Origin: Caballeronia sp. GAFFF1
Lineage (GTDB): Bacteria > Pseudomonadota > Gammaproteobacteria > Burkholderiales > Burkholderiaceae
Length of the DNA stretch: 59,935 nt
Assembly: GCF_023630705.1 (NCBI RefSeq)
Contig: NZ_JALQEM010000007.1
Span: 1 to 59,935, forward strand
Direction of reading: 5' to 3'
Of the stretch, positions 10,038 to 19,880 are shown piece by piece (the stretch's first letter is position 1; each line of letters opens with the position of its first letter). The notes under the pieces are model-generated. The model searched no databases. It was not told the origin of the DNA and was given only the letters and a program-made list of their open reading frames with translations. Position numbers and translations under genes: made by a program.

Positions 10038-11519
10038 ATGTCTGATTCCGTCGCCCCGAACACGTCCACCGAAGAAGCCACGGCCGCACCGACGTTCGAC
10101 CAGTTCGGCTTGTCCCCCGAGATCCTCAAGGCGGTGCGCGAGTCGGGCTACACGACGCCCACGCCGATTCAGGCGCAAGCCATTCCCGTCGTGCTCTCGG
10201 GCCGCGACGTGATGGGCGCGGCTCAAACCGGCACCGGCAAGACGGCGAGCTTTTCGCTGCCGATCATCCAGCGTCTCTTGCCGAACGCCAACACCAGCGC
10301 ATCGCCTGCGCGGCATCCGGTGCGCGCGCTCATGCTCACGCCGACGCGCGAACTTGCCGATCAGGTTGCCGCGAACGTGCAGACGTATTCGAAGCACACG
10401 CCGCTGCGCAGCACGGTCGTGTTCGGCGGCGTCGACATGAACCCGCAGTCCGACGCACTGCGCCGCGGCGTCGAGATTCTCATCGCGACGCCGGGCCGCC
10501 TGCTCGACCACGTGCAGCAAAAGACGCTGAACCTCGGCCAGGTGCAGATGCTCGTGCTCGACGAAGCCGACCGCATGCTGGACATGGGTTTCCTGCCCGA
10601 CCTGCAACGCATCCTGAATCTGCTGCCGAAGGAACGACAGACGCTGCTTTTTTCGGCCACGTTTTCGCCGGAAATCAAGAAGCTGGCGGCGACGTATCTG
10701 CGTAATCCGCAGACCATCGAAGTCGCCCGCAGCAACTCGACGGCGACGAACGTCCGCCAGATCGTCTACGAGGTCCACGAGAGCGACAAGTCGGGCGCCG
10801 TCGCGCAGATCATTCGCGAGCGCGGACTGAAACAGGTGATCGTGTTCTGCAACAGCAAGATCGGCGCGAGCCGGCTCGCGCGCGTGCTGGAGCGCGACGG
10901 CATCGTGGCGACCGCGATTCACGGCGACCGTTCGCAGAGCGAGCGCATGCAGGCGCTCGACGCGTTCAAGCGCGGCGAGATCGAGGCGCTCGTGGCCACG
11001 GACGTCGCGGCGCGCGGTCTCGACATCGCTGAACTGCCGGCGGTCATCAACTTCGATCTGCCGTTCAACGCGGAAGATTACGTGCACCGCATCGGCCGGA
11101 CGGGGCGTGCGGGCGCTTCGGGCGACGCGCTGTCGCTGTGCAGCCCGAACGAGCGCAAGCAACTGGCCGACATCGAAAAGCTCATCAAGCGTCCGCTCGA
11201 AGTCGAGACGCTGCAAGTCGCCACGCCCATGCGGCGCGACGCATCCCGCCGCGACGAGCGGCCGGCGCGCGGCGAGCGCTCGGAGCATCGGCATGGCGCG
11301 CGGGAGGAGTCGGGCTCACGCCGCCGCACGTCGAGCGCATACGACCGGCCGCGCGGGCGTCAGCAGCCGGTGGACGAGTTCTTCCTGAAGCCGTACGAAC
11401 CGTCGCCCGCGGCGATGAAGCGTCAAGAGGAAACCGTCGAGCCGGAGCGCAAGAGCGTCTCGAAGCAGCCGCTGGCGGCGCTCCTGGGCGGACTCGGTAT
11501 GCCGCGCAAGACGTCCTGA
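10038..11519 (+). CDS. rhlE: ATP-dependent DEAD-box RNA helicase RhlE
   Basis: Cytosolic RNA helicase acting in ribosome assembly and RNA decay. The 493-residue protein has all core motifs in order: Q motif (FDQFGLSPEIL...PTPIQ), motif I AQTGTGKT, Ia PTRELADQV, motif II DEAD in VLDEADRMLDMG, motif III SAT in LLFSATFS, then the second RecA domain with ATDVAARGLDIAELP and HRIGRTGRAG. After about residue 390 comes a basic, disordered tail rich in Arg, typical of the RhlE branch and used for RNA binding. ATG at 10038 has no strong ribosome site. It is transcribed alone and ends at a strong terminator. Confidence 0.95.
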   Translation: MSDSVAPNTSTEEATAAPTFDQFGLSPEILKAVRESGYTTPTPIQAQAIPVVLSGRDVMGAAQTGTGKTASFSLPIIQRLLPNANTSASPARHPVRALMLTPTRELADQVAANVQTYSKHTPLRSTVVFGGVDMNPQSDALRRGVEILIATPGRLLDHVQQKTLNLGQVQMLVLDEADRMLDMGFLPDLQRILNLLPKERQTLLFSATFSPEIKKLAATYLRNPQTIEVARSNSTATNVRQIVYEVHESDKSGAVAQIIRERGLKQVIVFCNSKIGASRLARVLERDGIVATAIHGDRSQSERMQALDAFKRGEIEALVATDVAARGLDIAELPAVINFDLPFNAEDYVHRIGRTGRAGASGDALSLCSPNERKQLADIEKLIKRPLEVETLQVATPMRRDASRRDERPARGERSEHRHGAREESGSRRRTSSAYDRPRGRQQPVDEFFLKPYEPSPAAMKRQEETVEPERKSVSKQPLAALLGGLGMPRKTS

Positions 11520-11540
11520 ACGCCTGCGCGCGTTCGTCGA

Positions 11541-11575
11541 AACGGCAGCCCTTCGCGGCTGCCGTTTTTCGTTTT
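11541..11575 (+). terminator. Rho-independent terminator of rhlE
   Basis: A perfect 10-bp stem (AACGGCAGCC at 11541-11550 with GGCTGCCGTT at 11557-11566), a 6-base loop and a TTTCGTTTT tail. It lies 21 bases after the rhlE stop; its tail overlaps the stop codon of convergent gluQ. Confidence 0.9.
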
Positions 11576-12446
11576 ACGGCACGAATCGCTTCGCCCAGTC
11601 GGCGACCGCCCGAGCGTAGAACGCATCCAGGGAACACGCCGTCGCGGCATCGATCCCGAGATGCCGCCCTGCCTGTATGAGCGCGTCGAGCGGAGCAGTG
11701 GTGTCGAGCGGCGTCGCGCCGGTCTGTTTGCTGAGCTTCTCGCCGATGTCATTGTTGACGACCGGCACGTGCAGATAGGCGGGCGTCGGCACGCCGAGAC
11801 ACTGCTGGAGATAGATCTGCCGGGCGGTCGAATCGAGCAGATCCGCGCCGCGCACGATGTGCGTGATGCCCGCGTCGGCGTCATCGACGACGACTGCCAG
11901 TTGATACGCCCACAAGCCGTCCGCGCGCTTCAGAGCGAAATCGCCGACTTCGGTAGCCAGATCTTGCGACTGCGGCCCTTGCCAGCGATCAACAAACGTA
12001 ACGCGCGCCGCGTCGCTGTCCGGCACGCGCAGCCGCCAGGCGCGCGCCGGGCGGCCGTTCAGCCCGCTGCGGCACGTTCCGGGATACGCGAGCGTCGCGT
12101 GACGCGCGTGCGCATGCACGAGGGAATCGGCGATCTCGCGCCGTGTGCATCCGCACGGATAGACGAGGCCGTCGGCTTGCAATCCTTCGAAGGCGCGGGC
12201 GTATGCGTCTTCGCGCCGGCTCTGCCAGACGGGCGGCTCGTCGGAATGCATGCCGAAACGGGCGAGCGTTGCGAGAATGTCGTCGGCGGCGCCGGGTACC
12301 GTGCGCGGCGAATCGACGTCCTCGATTCGCACGATCCACGTTCCGCCGTGCGCGCGAGCATCGAGAAAACTCGCGAGCGCGCTGACGAGCGATCCCGCGT
12401 GCAGCGGGCCCGTCGGAGAAGGCGCGAAGCGGCCGCGATAGATCAT
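11574..12446 (-). CDS. gluQ: Glutamyl-Q tRNA(Asp) synthetase
   Basis: Paralogue of the GluRS catalytic domain that attaches glutamate to the queuosine base of tRNA(Asp), with no anticodon-binding domain. At 290 residues it is of the expected short length. It begins [18 protein letters not shown] (HIGH-like motif PLHAG) and has the zinc-site stretch [27 protein letters not shown] and the KMSKS-like EKLSKQTG follow. Start ATG at 12446. It lies 10 bases after trhO on the same strand, so two tRNA-modifying enzymes are probably co-transcribed. Confidence 0.94.
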   Translation of the reverse strand: MIYRGRFAPSPTGPLHAGSLVSALASFLDARAHGGTWIVRIEDVDSPRTVPGAADDILATLARFGMHSDEPPVWQSRREDAYARAFEGLQADGLVYPCGCTRREIADSLVHAHARHATLAYPGTCRSGLNGRPARAWRLRVPDSDAARVTFVDRWQGPQSQDLATEVGDFALKRADGLWAYQLAVVVDDADAGITHIVRGADLLDSTARQIYLQQCLGVPTPAYLHVPVVNNDIGEKLSKQTGATPLDTTAPLDALIQAGRHLGIDAATACSLDAFYARAVADWAKRFVP

Positions 12447-12456
12447 GTAGCGAGGC

Positions 12457-13320
12457 TTAAGCCGCCTGGCCGACTTTCGCGTCCGGGTGACACGCGGGGC
12501 ACGTCTCGCCCGGCTTGTAATACGGCGAGATCTGGTCTTCGATGCTCACCACCGCGCGGCAGCCGAAGCACTGCGCGGTCGCCGTCGGCTGGAGATTCGG
12601 GTCGAGCGCGGTGCGGTAGTCGAACACGAAGCAGTCGCCAGTGTAATGCGCGCCGCCCACTTGCTCGAAGTATTTCAGAATGCCGCCTTCGAGCTGGTAA
12701 ACGTGATCGATGCCAACTTCCTTCATGTGAATCGCTGCCTTTTCGCAGCGAATGCCGCCCGTGCAGAACGACACTACGGTCTTGCCTTCCAGGTCGGCGC
12801 GGTTCTGCTCGATCACCTCGGGGAACTCGCTGAACTTCGTGATTCGATAGTCGAGCGCGTTCTCGAATGTGCCGACATCGACTTCGAACGCATTGCGCGT
12901 GTCGAGCATCACGACGGGGCGGCCGGCGTCGTCGTGACCGCGGTCGAGCCAGGCTTTGAGCGTGGGCGCATCCACGGACGGCGCGCGGCCGAGTTCCGGC
13001 TTGATCGCGGGCTTTTTCATCGTAATGATTTCGCGCTTGAGCCTGACCAGCATGCGGCGAAACGGCTGCGTCTCGGAGAAGCTCTCCTTGAACTGCAGAT
13101 CGGCGAAACGGCCGCCAAAGAGAGCGTCCGTCCGAATGTAGTCGATGAGCTCGCGCACTTCGCGAACCGGCCCCGCGATGAACAGATTGATGCCCTCCGG
13201 CGCCAGCAGGATCGTGCCCTTGAGCCCGAGCGCATTGCAGCGTTCGGTGACGAGCGGCCGCCACGCGGCGCCGTCCTCGATGGTGACGAATTTGTAGGCG
13301 GAAAGGTTCAGTATGCTCAT
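12457..13320 (-). CDS. trhO: tRNA uridine(34) hydroxylase TrhO (rhodanese family)
   Basis: Oxygen-dependent enzyme that makes 5-hydroxyuridine at the tRNA wobble position, formerly YceA. The 287-residue protein has the N-terminal [16 protein letters not shown] ferredoxin-like part, then a rhodanese domain ([12 protein letters not shown]...). The active loop [13 protein letters not shown] carries the catalytic Cys186 and a second Cys192. The C-terminal segment holds four Cys in CFGCRAVV and CPACH, a likely zinc site present in many homologues. Start ATG at 13320. It is first of a two-gene unit with gluQ and divergent from dnaE. Confidence 0.93.
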   Translation of the reverse strand: MSILNLSAYKFVTIEDGAAWRPLVTERCNALGLKGTILLAPEGINLFIAGPVREVRELIDYIRTDALFGGRFADLQFKESFSETQPFRRMLVRLKREIITMKKPAIKPELGRAPSVDAPTLKAWLDRGHDDAGRPVVMLDTRNAFEVDVGTFENALDYRITKFSEFPEVIEQNRADLEGKTVVSFCTGGIRCEKAAIHMKEVGIDHVYQLEGGILKYFEQVGGAHYTGDCFVFDYRTALDPNLQPTATAQCFGCRAVVSIEDQISPYYKPGETCPACHPDAKVGQAA

Positions 13321-13533
13321 GATCGGATACGGGTGAAACGCGTGAAAAACGGGAACAGGCGCGGCACGATTGCGCCGCGCAAACCGCTATTATCCCGCAA
13401 ACGGCGAGCGCGTCCGGCGTGGCGCGCCGCGTCGTTCGGCGATCCCTTGCGCGTGCGCAATTCCGAGAGCCGCGAGCGCCTTATCCGTTCGGCCAACGCA
13501 GCCCTCGCGGGCAATTTCGCGACGGCCCGCATG

Positions 13534-13539
13534 TACAAT
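13534..13539 (+). promoter_or_regulatory. Candidate -10 element immediately before dnaE
   Basis: TACAAT ends 6 bases before the ATG at 13546, so a start of transcription at the usual distance would fall on that ATG and give a leaderless message. The -35 region (GCAATT) is poor, so this is tentative. No ribosome site is visible before either candidate ATG (13531, 13546). Confidence 0.25.
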
Positions 13540-13545
13540 ATCGGC

Positions 13546-16500
13546 ATGTCAGATCCCCGCTTCGTTCATCTCCGCGTCCACTCCGAATTCTCGATTGCCG
13601 ACGGCATCGTGCGGCTGGACGACGTCGTCAAATCGGCCGCCGAAGACGGTCAGGGCGCGCTCGCGCTGACCGATCTCGCCAATGCTTTCGGCCTCGTGCG
13701 CTTCTACAAGGAAGCGCGCGGCAGGGGCGTGAAGCCCATTGCGGGCTGCGACGTCTGGATCACGAATCCCGCCGACCGCGACAAGCCTTCGCGCCTGTTG
13801 CTGCTCGTGCGCGACAAGACCGGCTATCTGAATCTGTGCGAACTTCTGAGCCGCGCGTGGCTTACGAACCAGTATCGCGGCCGCGCGGAAGTAATGGTCG
13901 AATGGCTCGAAGAAGGGCTCGCAGAAGGGCTGCTGGCGCTGTCGGGCGCGCAGACAGGCGACATCGGCATGGCGTTCGCGGCGGGCAATACGGCGAGCGC
14001 AGAGCGCCACGCCGAGCGCTGGGCGAAGCTCTTTCCGAACGCGTTCTATATCGAATTGCAGCGCGCCGGCCAGCCGGGCGAGCAGGCGTACATTCTGGAG
14101 GCCGTCGCGCTTGCCGCGAAGCTTCGCCTGCCGGTGGTCGCCACGCATCCGCTGCAGTTCATGACCCCGGACGACTACACCGCGCACGAAGCGCGCGTGT
14201 GTATTTCCGAGGGCGACATTCTCGCCAATCCGCGCCGCCAGAAGCGTTTCACGACCGAGCAGTATTTCCGCACGCAGGACGAGATGTGCGCGCTTTTCGC
14301 GGATATTCCGTCGGCGCTCGCGAATACCGTCGAGATCGCCAAACGCTGCAATCTCACGCTCGAGCTCGGCAAGCCGAAGCTGCCGCTTTTCCCGACGCCC
14401 GACGGCATGTCGCTCGACGACTACCTCGTGCAGTTGTCGAAGGAAGGCCTCGAAGTGCGGCTCGCGCAGCTCTACCCGGACGAGGCCGAGCGCGACGCGC
14501 AGCGCGACACGTATTACAAGCGGCTCGACTTCGAGTGCGGGACCATCATCAAGATGGGCTTTCCGGGCTACTTCCTGATCGTCGCCGACTTCATCATGTG
14601 GGCGAAGAACAATGGCGTGCCGGTCGGCCCGGGGCGCGGCTCGGGCGCGGGTTCGCTCGTCGCGTATGCGCTCGGCATCACGGATCTCGACCCGCTGCGC
14701 TACAACCTGCTCTTCGAGCGCTTTCTGAATCCGGAACGCGTGTCGATGCCCGACTTCGATATCGACTTCTGTCAGGAAGGGCGCGACCGCGTCATCCAGT
14801 ACGTGAAGGGCAAGTACGGCGCGGACGCCGTCTCGCAGATCGCGACTTTCGGCACGATGGCGGCGAAGGCGGCGGTGCGCGACATCGGCCGCGTGCTCGA
14901 CTTGGGCTATATGTTCACGGACGGCATCGCGAAGCTCATTCCGTTCAAGCCGGGCAAGCACGTGACCATCGCGGACGCGATGAAGGAAGAGCCGGCGCTT
15001 CAGGAGCGTTTCGACACCGAAGACGAAGTGCATCAGTTGCTGGAGCTGGCACAGCGCGTCGAGGGCCTCACGCGTAACGTCGGCATGCACGCGGGCGGCG
15101 TGCTGATCGCGCCCGGCAAGCTCACCGATTTCTGCCCGCTCTATACGCAGGGCGAAGACGGCGGCGTCGTCAGCCAGTACGACAAGGACGACGTGGAAGC
15201 CGTCGGCCTCGTCAAATTCGACTTCCTGGGCCTGACCACGCTCACGATCCTCGACTGGGCGGAGCGCTATATCCGCCGGCTCGATCCGTCGAAGAAGGAT
15301 TGGAGTCTCGGCCAGGTGCCGCTGGACGATCCGGCTTCGTTCACGATTCTCAAGAAAGCGAACACCGTCGCCGTGTTCCAGCTGGAAAGCCGCGGCATGC
15401 AGGGCATGCTGAAGGACGCGCAGCCGGACCGCTTCGAGGACATCATCGCGCTGGTGGCGCTGTATCGCCCGGGCCCGATGGACCTGATTCCGAGCTTCTG
15501 CGCGCGCAAGCACGGGCGCGAGATCGTCGAATATCCGGACCCGCGCGTCGAACCTGTCCTGAAAGAGACCTACGGCATCATGGTCTATCAGGAGCAGGTG
15601 ATGCAGATGGCGCAGATCATCGGCGGCTACTCGCTCGGCGGCGCGGACTTGCTGCGTCGCGCGATGGGCAAGAAAAAGCCCGAGGAAATGGCGAAGCACC
15701 GCGAGATCTTCGCGGAAGGCGCGGCGAAGAACGGCCTCACGCGCGAGAAGTCCGACGAGATCTTCGACTTGATGGAGAAGTTCGCGGGCTACGGCTTCAA
15801 CAAGTCGCACGCGGCGGCGTATGCGCTGCTCGCCTACTACACGGCGTGGCTCAAGGCGCATCATCCGGCGGAATTCATGGCGGCCAACATGTCGCTCGCC
15901 ATGGACGACACCGACAAGGTGAAGATTCTCTTCGAGGATTGCATCGCCAACGGCATGACCGTGCTGCCGCCGGACATCAATCAGTCGGCGTATCGCTTCG
16001 AACCGGTCGCGGAGGCGGACGGCAAGCGCTCGCGCACCATCCGCTACGGTCTGGGCGCGGTGAAGGGCAGCGGCCAGAACGCGATCGAGGAGATCCTGCG
16101 GGCGCGCGAAGACGGCGCATTCACCGACCTGTTCGATTTCTGCGAGCGCATCGACCGGCGCGTCGTGAACCGGCGCACGGTCGAGGCGCTGATTCGCGCC
16201 GGCGCGTTCGACGCGCTGCACGCCAACCGCGCACAACTGCTCGCTTCTGTGCCGCTCGCGATGGAGGCCGCCGAACAGGCCGCCGCCAACGCGATGCAGG
16301 CGGGCCTCTTCGACATGGGCGACACGCCGCTGCAGAAGCACGAACTCGTCGACGAGCCCGCGTGGTCGGACAAGAAGCGTCTGCAGGAAGAGAAAACGGC
16401 GCTCGGCTTTTATCTGTCGGGGCATCTTTTCGACGCCTACAAGGGCGAAGTGCGCCGCTTCGTGCGCCAGAAAATCGGTGAGCTGAAGGAAGGGCGCGAC

Positions 16501-17061
16501 AAGCTCGTCGCGGGCGTGATTTCGTCGATGCGCACGCAGATGACCCAGCGCGGCAAGATGCTGATCGTCAATCTCGACGACGGCACCGGCCAGTGCGAAG
16601 TGACCGTGTTCAACGAGCAGTTCGAAGCGAACAAGGCGCTTTTCAAGGAAGACGAACTGCTGGTGGTGCAAGGGCAGGCGCGCAACGACGCGTTCACGGG
16701 CGGCATTCGCTTCACCGTCGATACAGCGATGGATCTGGAACGCGCCCGCAGCCGGTACGCGCAATCGGTGAAGGTTGAGATGAACGGCAATGCCGACGCC
16801 TTGCGGCTGCGTCGCGTGCTGGAAGCGCATGCGGCAGGTGAACAGGCCGCGCCGCCGCCGATGCCGGTCAGGGACAACGGCCGTCAGCGTCAGAGCGCCG
16901 CGCCGATTCCGAATGGGCTGAACGTGAGCATCGTCTATCGCAGCGAACACGCCGAAGGCGAAGTGCGTTTAGGCGACGCGTGGCGCGTCAAGCCGACCGA
17001 CGATCTCATCAGCGCGCTGCGCGGGGAGTTCGCGGGGAGTGAAATCGAGATTGTTTATTGA
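13546..17061 (+). CDS. dnaE: DNA polymerase III alpha subunit DnaE
   Basis: Replicative polymerase subunit, cytosolic. The 1171-residue protein matches the proteobacterial DnaE1 length. It starts with the PHP domain (FVHLRVHSEFSIADG), followed by the C-family polymerase core: GPGRGSGAGSLVAYALGI, the catalytic acidic motif PDFDIDFCQEGRDRV (Asp403-Asp407 region), and GMHAGGVLIAP. The fingers region includes YQEQVMQMAQIIGGYSLGGAD (cited here as YQEQVMQ and GGYSLGGAD) and FNKSHAAAYALLAY. Helix-hairpin-helix, OB-fold (ISSMRTQMTQRGKM) and C-terminal domains follow. ATG at 13546 gives the family N-terminus MSDPRFVH; an in-frame ATG at 13531 would add five residues. The 3' end overlaps the convergent glycosyltransferase gene by 7 bases. 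Confidence 0.97.
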   Translation: MSDPRFVHLRVHSEFSIADGIVRLDDVVKSAAEDGQGALALTDLANAFGLVRFYKEARGRGVKPIAGCDVWITNPADRDKPSRLLLLVRDKTGYLNLCELLSRAWLTNQYRGRAEVMVEWLEEGLAEGLLALSGAQTGDIGMAFAAGNTASAERHAERWAKLFPNAFYIELQRAGQPGEQAYILEAVALAAKLRLPVVATHPLQFMTPDDYTAHEARVCISEGDILANPRRQKRFTTEQYFRTQDEMCALFADIPSALANTVEIAKRCNLTLELGKPKLPLFPTPDGMSLDDYLVQLSKEGLEVRLAQLYPDEAERDAQRDTYYKRLDFECGTIIKMGFPGYFLIVADFIMWAKNNGVPVGPGRGSGAGSLVAYALGITDLDPLRYNLLFERFLNPERVSMPDFDIDFCQEGRDRVIQYVKGKYGADAVSQIATFGTMAAKAAVRDIGRVLDLGYMFTDGIAKLIPFKPGKHVTIADAMKEEPALQERFDTEDEVHQLLELAQRVEGLTRNVGMHAGGVLIAPGKLTDFCPLYTQGEDGGVVSQYDKDDVEAVGLVKFDFLGLTTLTILDWAERYIRRLDPSKKDWSLGQVPLDDPASFTILKKANTVAVFQLESRGMQGMLKDAQPDRFEDIIALVALYRPGPMDLIPSFCARKHGREIVEYPDPRVEPVLKETYGIMVYQEQVMQMAQIIGGYSLGGADLLRRAMGKKKPEEMAKHREIFAEGAAKNGLTREKSDEIFDLMEKFAGYGFNKSHAAAYALLAYYTAWLKAHHPAEFMAANMSLAMDDTDKVKILFEDCIANGMTVLPPDINQSAYRFEPVAEADGKRSRTIRYGLGAVKGSGQNAIEEILRAREDGAFTDLFDFCERIDRRVVNRRTVEALIRAGAFDALHANRAQLLASVPLAMEAAEQAAANAMQAGLFDMGDTPLQKHELVDEPAWSDKKRLQEEKTALGFYLSGHLFDAYKGEVRRFVRQKIGELKEGRDKLVAGVISSMRTQMTQRGKMLIVNLDDGTGQCEVTVFNEQFEANKALFKEDELLVVQGQARNDAFTGGIRFTVDTAMDLERARSRYAQSVKVEMNGNADALRLRRVLEAHAAGEQAAPPPMPVRDNGRQRQSAAPIPNGLNVSIVYRSEHAEGEVRLGDAWRVKPTDDLISALRGEFAGSEIEIVY

Positions 17062-17822
17062 TGCGGTCGCCGGCTGAGATAGGCGAGCTTGACGAATCGG
17101 TAGTACACCGTCTGGGCGTTGAAGACAGCGATCATGAAGCCAGAGCGCCCGTCGAGAAAACCGCGCCGGAGCACGTAGGTCCTGACGAAGGCCCATAGGC
17201 CGCGCGTCACGGCCATGCCGAGACTGGCGCGCTTGCCTGCTGCATGGCGTTGTCGCGCGCCGGCCGTCGAGTAGGCGTCGAGCTTGCGCAGGACCGTTTC
17301 GAAGTCTTCGTAGGAGTAGTGCAGCAGCTTGCCTTCGAGCCGCGCCACCGCCGTGCCCGGCGCTATGACGAGCCGTTCATGCACGAGATCGTCGGAAAAG
17401 CGCGCCGTGCCGCGCCTGAAAAGCCGGGGAATCCAGTCGGGGTACCAGCCGCTGTGCCGGATCCAGTCGCCGCAAAAGCTGGAGAGCCGGTCTATCGCGT
17501 AGACATCCGCGTCCGGCTCCACGATGGCGCGCCGGATGGCGGCGGCAAGCTCGGGCGTCACGACTTCGTCGGCGTCGATGGACAGCACCCAGTCGGTCGA
17601 GAGCGCGTCGAGCGCGCGATTCTTCTGTGGCCCGAAGCCCGGCCAGTCGGGCGCGCTCATCACGCGTGCGCCATGTTTTCGCGCGATGTCGGCGGTTCCG
17701 TCGGTGCTGCCGCCGTCGATCACGACGATATCGTCGGCGAAGGAAACGGATTCGAGGCATTGCGCGAGCCGCGCCGCTGCATTGTGCGTGATGATGGCGA
17801 TGCCGAGGCTGTCGTGCGTCAT
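17055..17822 (-). CDS. Family 2 glycosyltransferase, WaaE/KdtX-like
   Basis: Cytoplasmic-face glycosyltransferase of family GT2, probably adding a sugar to the LPS inner core. The 255-residue protein has the GT-A opening [20 protein letters not shown], the nucleotide-binding [17 protein letters not shown], and the metal-binding motif SIDADEVV (DXD-like DAD). It continues with [15 protein letters not shown] and a basic C-terminus, as in WaaE/KdtX proteins. ATG at 17822 fits the family N-terminus; the frame stays open further upstream but that sequence lies in the msbA promoter region. It is divergent from msbA (190-bp gap) at the edge of the LPS core cluster. The acceptor is inferred from context. 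Confidence 0.88.
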   Translation of the reverse strand: MTHDSLGIAIITHNAAARLAQCLESVSFADDIVVIDGGSTDGTADIARKHGARVMSAPDWPGFGPQKNRALDALSTDWVLSIDADEVVTPELAAAIRRAIVEPDADVYAIDRLSSFCGDWIRHSGWYPDWIPRLFRRGTARFSDDLVHERLVIAPGTAVARLEGKLLHYSYEDFETVLRKLDAYSTAGARQRHAAGKRASLGMAVTRGLWAFVRTYVLRRGFLDGRSGFMIAVFNAQTVYYRFVKLAYLSRRPHQ

Positions 17823-18012
17823 GTCGTCGGGCCGTGCTGTTCGTGGCGCGTATTGTAGAACCATCGACCGGCCAGGCGCGTGCCTTCCTGAGTCCGGCAC
17901 GCCCGGCGGTTTACAATGGCGGATTGTTGTGGCGTCCGGCGTTACCCGCTGGCGCGGCCTTCTTCCTGGCTGGCGGGTGCGGCGGCCGGGGCATCGCAAC
18001 GCAGAGGACGAT

Positions 18013-19809
18013 TTGAGCGAGAACTCGAGCGAAAAGCAGACACTGAGAAAGACCATCGGCGAAGGCAGCACGACGACGCCCGCAGCCGTCATGAAGCGGC
18101 TCTGGCCGTATCTGCGGCCGCTCATGGGCATCGTGCTCCTCGGACTCGTGGCAATGGGCTTCGTCGCGGCCAGCGAAGCCGGCATTCCCATGCTGCTTAA
18201 GCCGCTGCTCGACCACGGTTTCGGCACCCGGGGCAGCGAGAGCGCCAAGTGGATCGTGCCCGTCGCGGTGATCGGCCTCGCGCTCGTGCGAGGCGTCGCG
18301 CAATATGCGTCGGGGTATCTGCTCTCGTACGTGTCGAACAAGATCCTGTTGCAACTGCGGCTGCAGATGTTCGAGCGCATGATTCACACGGGCGCAGGCT
18401 TCTTTCAGCGCGAGACGGCGAGCACGGTCATCAACGCGATCGTGTTCGAGGTCAACCAGATCCTGCAAGTGCTGTCGAGCGTCGTCGTCACCCTCGTGCG
18501 CGATTCGCTCACGGTCGTGTTCCTGCTCGGCTACCTCTTCATTCTCAACTGGCGGCTCACGCTGATCGTCGCGCTTATCCTGCCGGGCATCGGCTGGCTC
18601 GTGTCGAAGATCAACCGGCGCTTGCGGCGTCTGAACCGCGAGCATCAGATGCTCACGAACGACCTTTCCTACATCGTCGAAGAGACGGTGGGCGGCTACA
18701 AGGTCGTCAAGGTCCACAACGGCGAGCCGTACGAGATGGGGCGCTTCACCGAAATGAGCAGCCGCCTGCGCGGTTACGCCATGCGCATGCAGGTGTCGGG
18801 CGGTCTCGCTCAGCCGCTCACGCAGTTTCTCGCTTCGATCGCGCTCGCCATCGTCATCACGATCGCCGTGCTGCAATCCGCGAGCGATCAGACGACGGTC
18901 GGCGGTTTCGTGGCGTTCGTCACATCCATGCTGCTCGTCATTTCGCCGCTCAAGCATCTGATCGACGTGAACCAGCCGCTGCAGCGAGGCATGACGGCGG
19001 CGGAACTCATCTTCGGTCTCATCGACGAGCCGCCGGAACCGGCGGGCGGCGGGCGGCGGCTCGAGCGCGCGCAGGGCAGCATCGAGTTTCGCAACGTCTC
19101 GTTCAACTACGGCACGCAGGAGCGCGCCACGCTGGATCACGTTTCGTTCAAGGTCGCGCCGGGAGAGATGGTCGCGCTCGCCGGTCCGTCGGGCAGCGGC
19201 AAAACCACGCTCGTCAATTTGTTGCCGCGCTTTTTCGATCCGGCCGAGGGCGAAGTGCTCGTCGACGGCGTGCCGCTCACCGACTACGCATTGGCGGATC
19301 TGCGCTCGCAAATGGCGATGGTGAGTCAGGACGTCGTGCTCTTCAACGACAGCATCGCCGCGAACGTCGCATACGGCACGGTGCCGGACCGCGACCGCGT
19401 GCTCGCCGCGCTGGCAGCCGCGAACCTGGCTGATGTCGTCGCTTCCATGCCGGACGGCATCGACACCTTGATCGGCGGCAACGGCATGCGGTTGTCGGGC
19501 GGCCAGCGTCAGCGTCTTGCCATCGCGCGCGCCATCTACAAGAACGCGCCGATCCTGATTCTCGACGAAGCCACGTCGGCCCTCGATTCGGAATCCGAGC
19601 GGCACGTTCAGTCCGCGCTCGAAACGCTGATGAAAGGGCGCACCACGCTGGTCATCGCACACCGGCTTTCGACCATCGAGCGCGCGGACCGCATCCTCGT
19701 GCTGGAGGCGGGCAAGATCGCAGAGCAGGGCAGCCACGCGGAACTGCTGCGCCACAACGGCCTCTACGCGCATCTTCATCGCATCCAGTACCAGCAGCAG
19801 GCGGCCTGA
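18013..19809 (+). CDS. msbA: Lipid A export ABC transporter MsbA
   Basis: Inner-membrane homodimeric flippase that moves core-lipid A to the periplasmic leaflet. The 598-residue half-transporter has six membrane helices (about residues 30-330), then the ATPase domain. This shows Walker [10 protein letters not shown], the Q-loop [13 protein letters not shown], signature [15 protein letters not shown], Walker [13 protein letters not shown] and switch IAHRLSTIE. The start is TTG at 18013, chosen for the AGAGGA ribosome site 6-8 bases upstream; ATG at 18091 (MKRLWPYL) is an alternative that keeps every helix. It heads a plus-strand run with waaC, two glycosyltransferases and waaL. Confidence 0.94.
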   Translation: MSENSSEKQTLRKTIGEGSTTTPAAVMKRLWPYLRPLMGIVLLGLVAMGFVAASEAGIPMLLKPLLDHGFGTRGSESAKWIVPVAVIGLALVRGVAQYASGYLLSYVSNKILLQLRLQMFERMIHTGAGFFQRETASTVINAIVFEVNQILQVLSSVVVTLVRDSLTVVFLLGYLFILNWRLTLIVALILPGIGWLVSKINRRLRRLNREHQMLTNDLSYIVEETVGGYKVVKVHNGEPYEMGRFTEMSSRLRGYAMRMQVSGGLAQPLTQFLASIALAIVITIAVLQSASDQTTVGGFVAFVTSMLLVISPLKHLIDVNQPLQRGMTAAELIFGLIDEPPEPAGGGRRLERAQGSIEFRNVSFNYGTQERATLDHVSFKVAPGEMVALAGPSGSGKTTLVNLLPRFFDPAEGEVLVDGVPLTDYALADLRSQMAMVSQDVVLFNDSIAANVAYGTVPDRDRVLAALAAANLADVVASMPDGIDTLIGGNGMRLSGGQRQRLAIARAIYKNAPILILDEATSALDSESERHVQSALETLMKGRTTLVIAHRLSTIERADRILVLEAGKIAEQGSHAELLRHNGLYAHLHRIQYQQQAA

Positions 19810-19880
19810 CATATTGTCGGCCGCTTCCGAAACTCGCCTTTGACGAACGACCGGTTCCACCACATGCAAGCGATCGCAGA

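Noticed and set aside
13360..13385. GC-rich hairpin in the trhO 5' region resembling an attenuator
   Set aside because: The T run does not directly follow the stem and inverted GC runs are common by chance at this base composition.
13549..16950. Long minus-strand open frame opposite dnaE
   Set aside because: Composition is Arg/His/Leu-rich with no motifs; it is the antisense shadow of a conserved polymerase gene.
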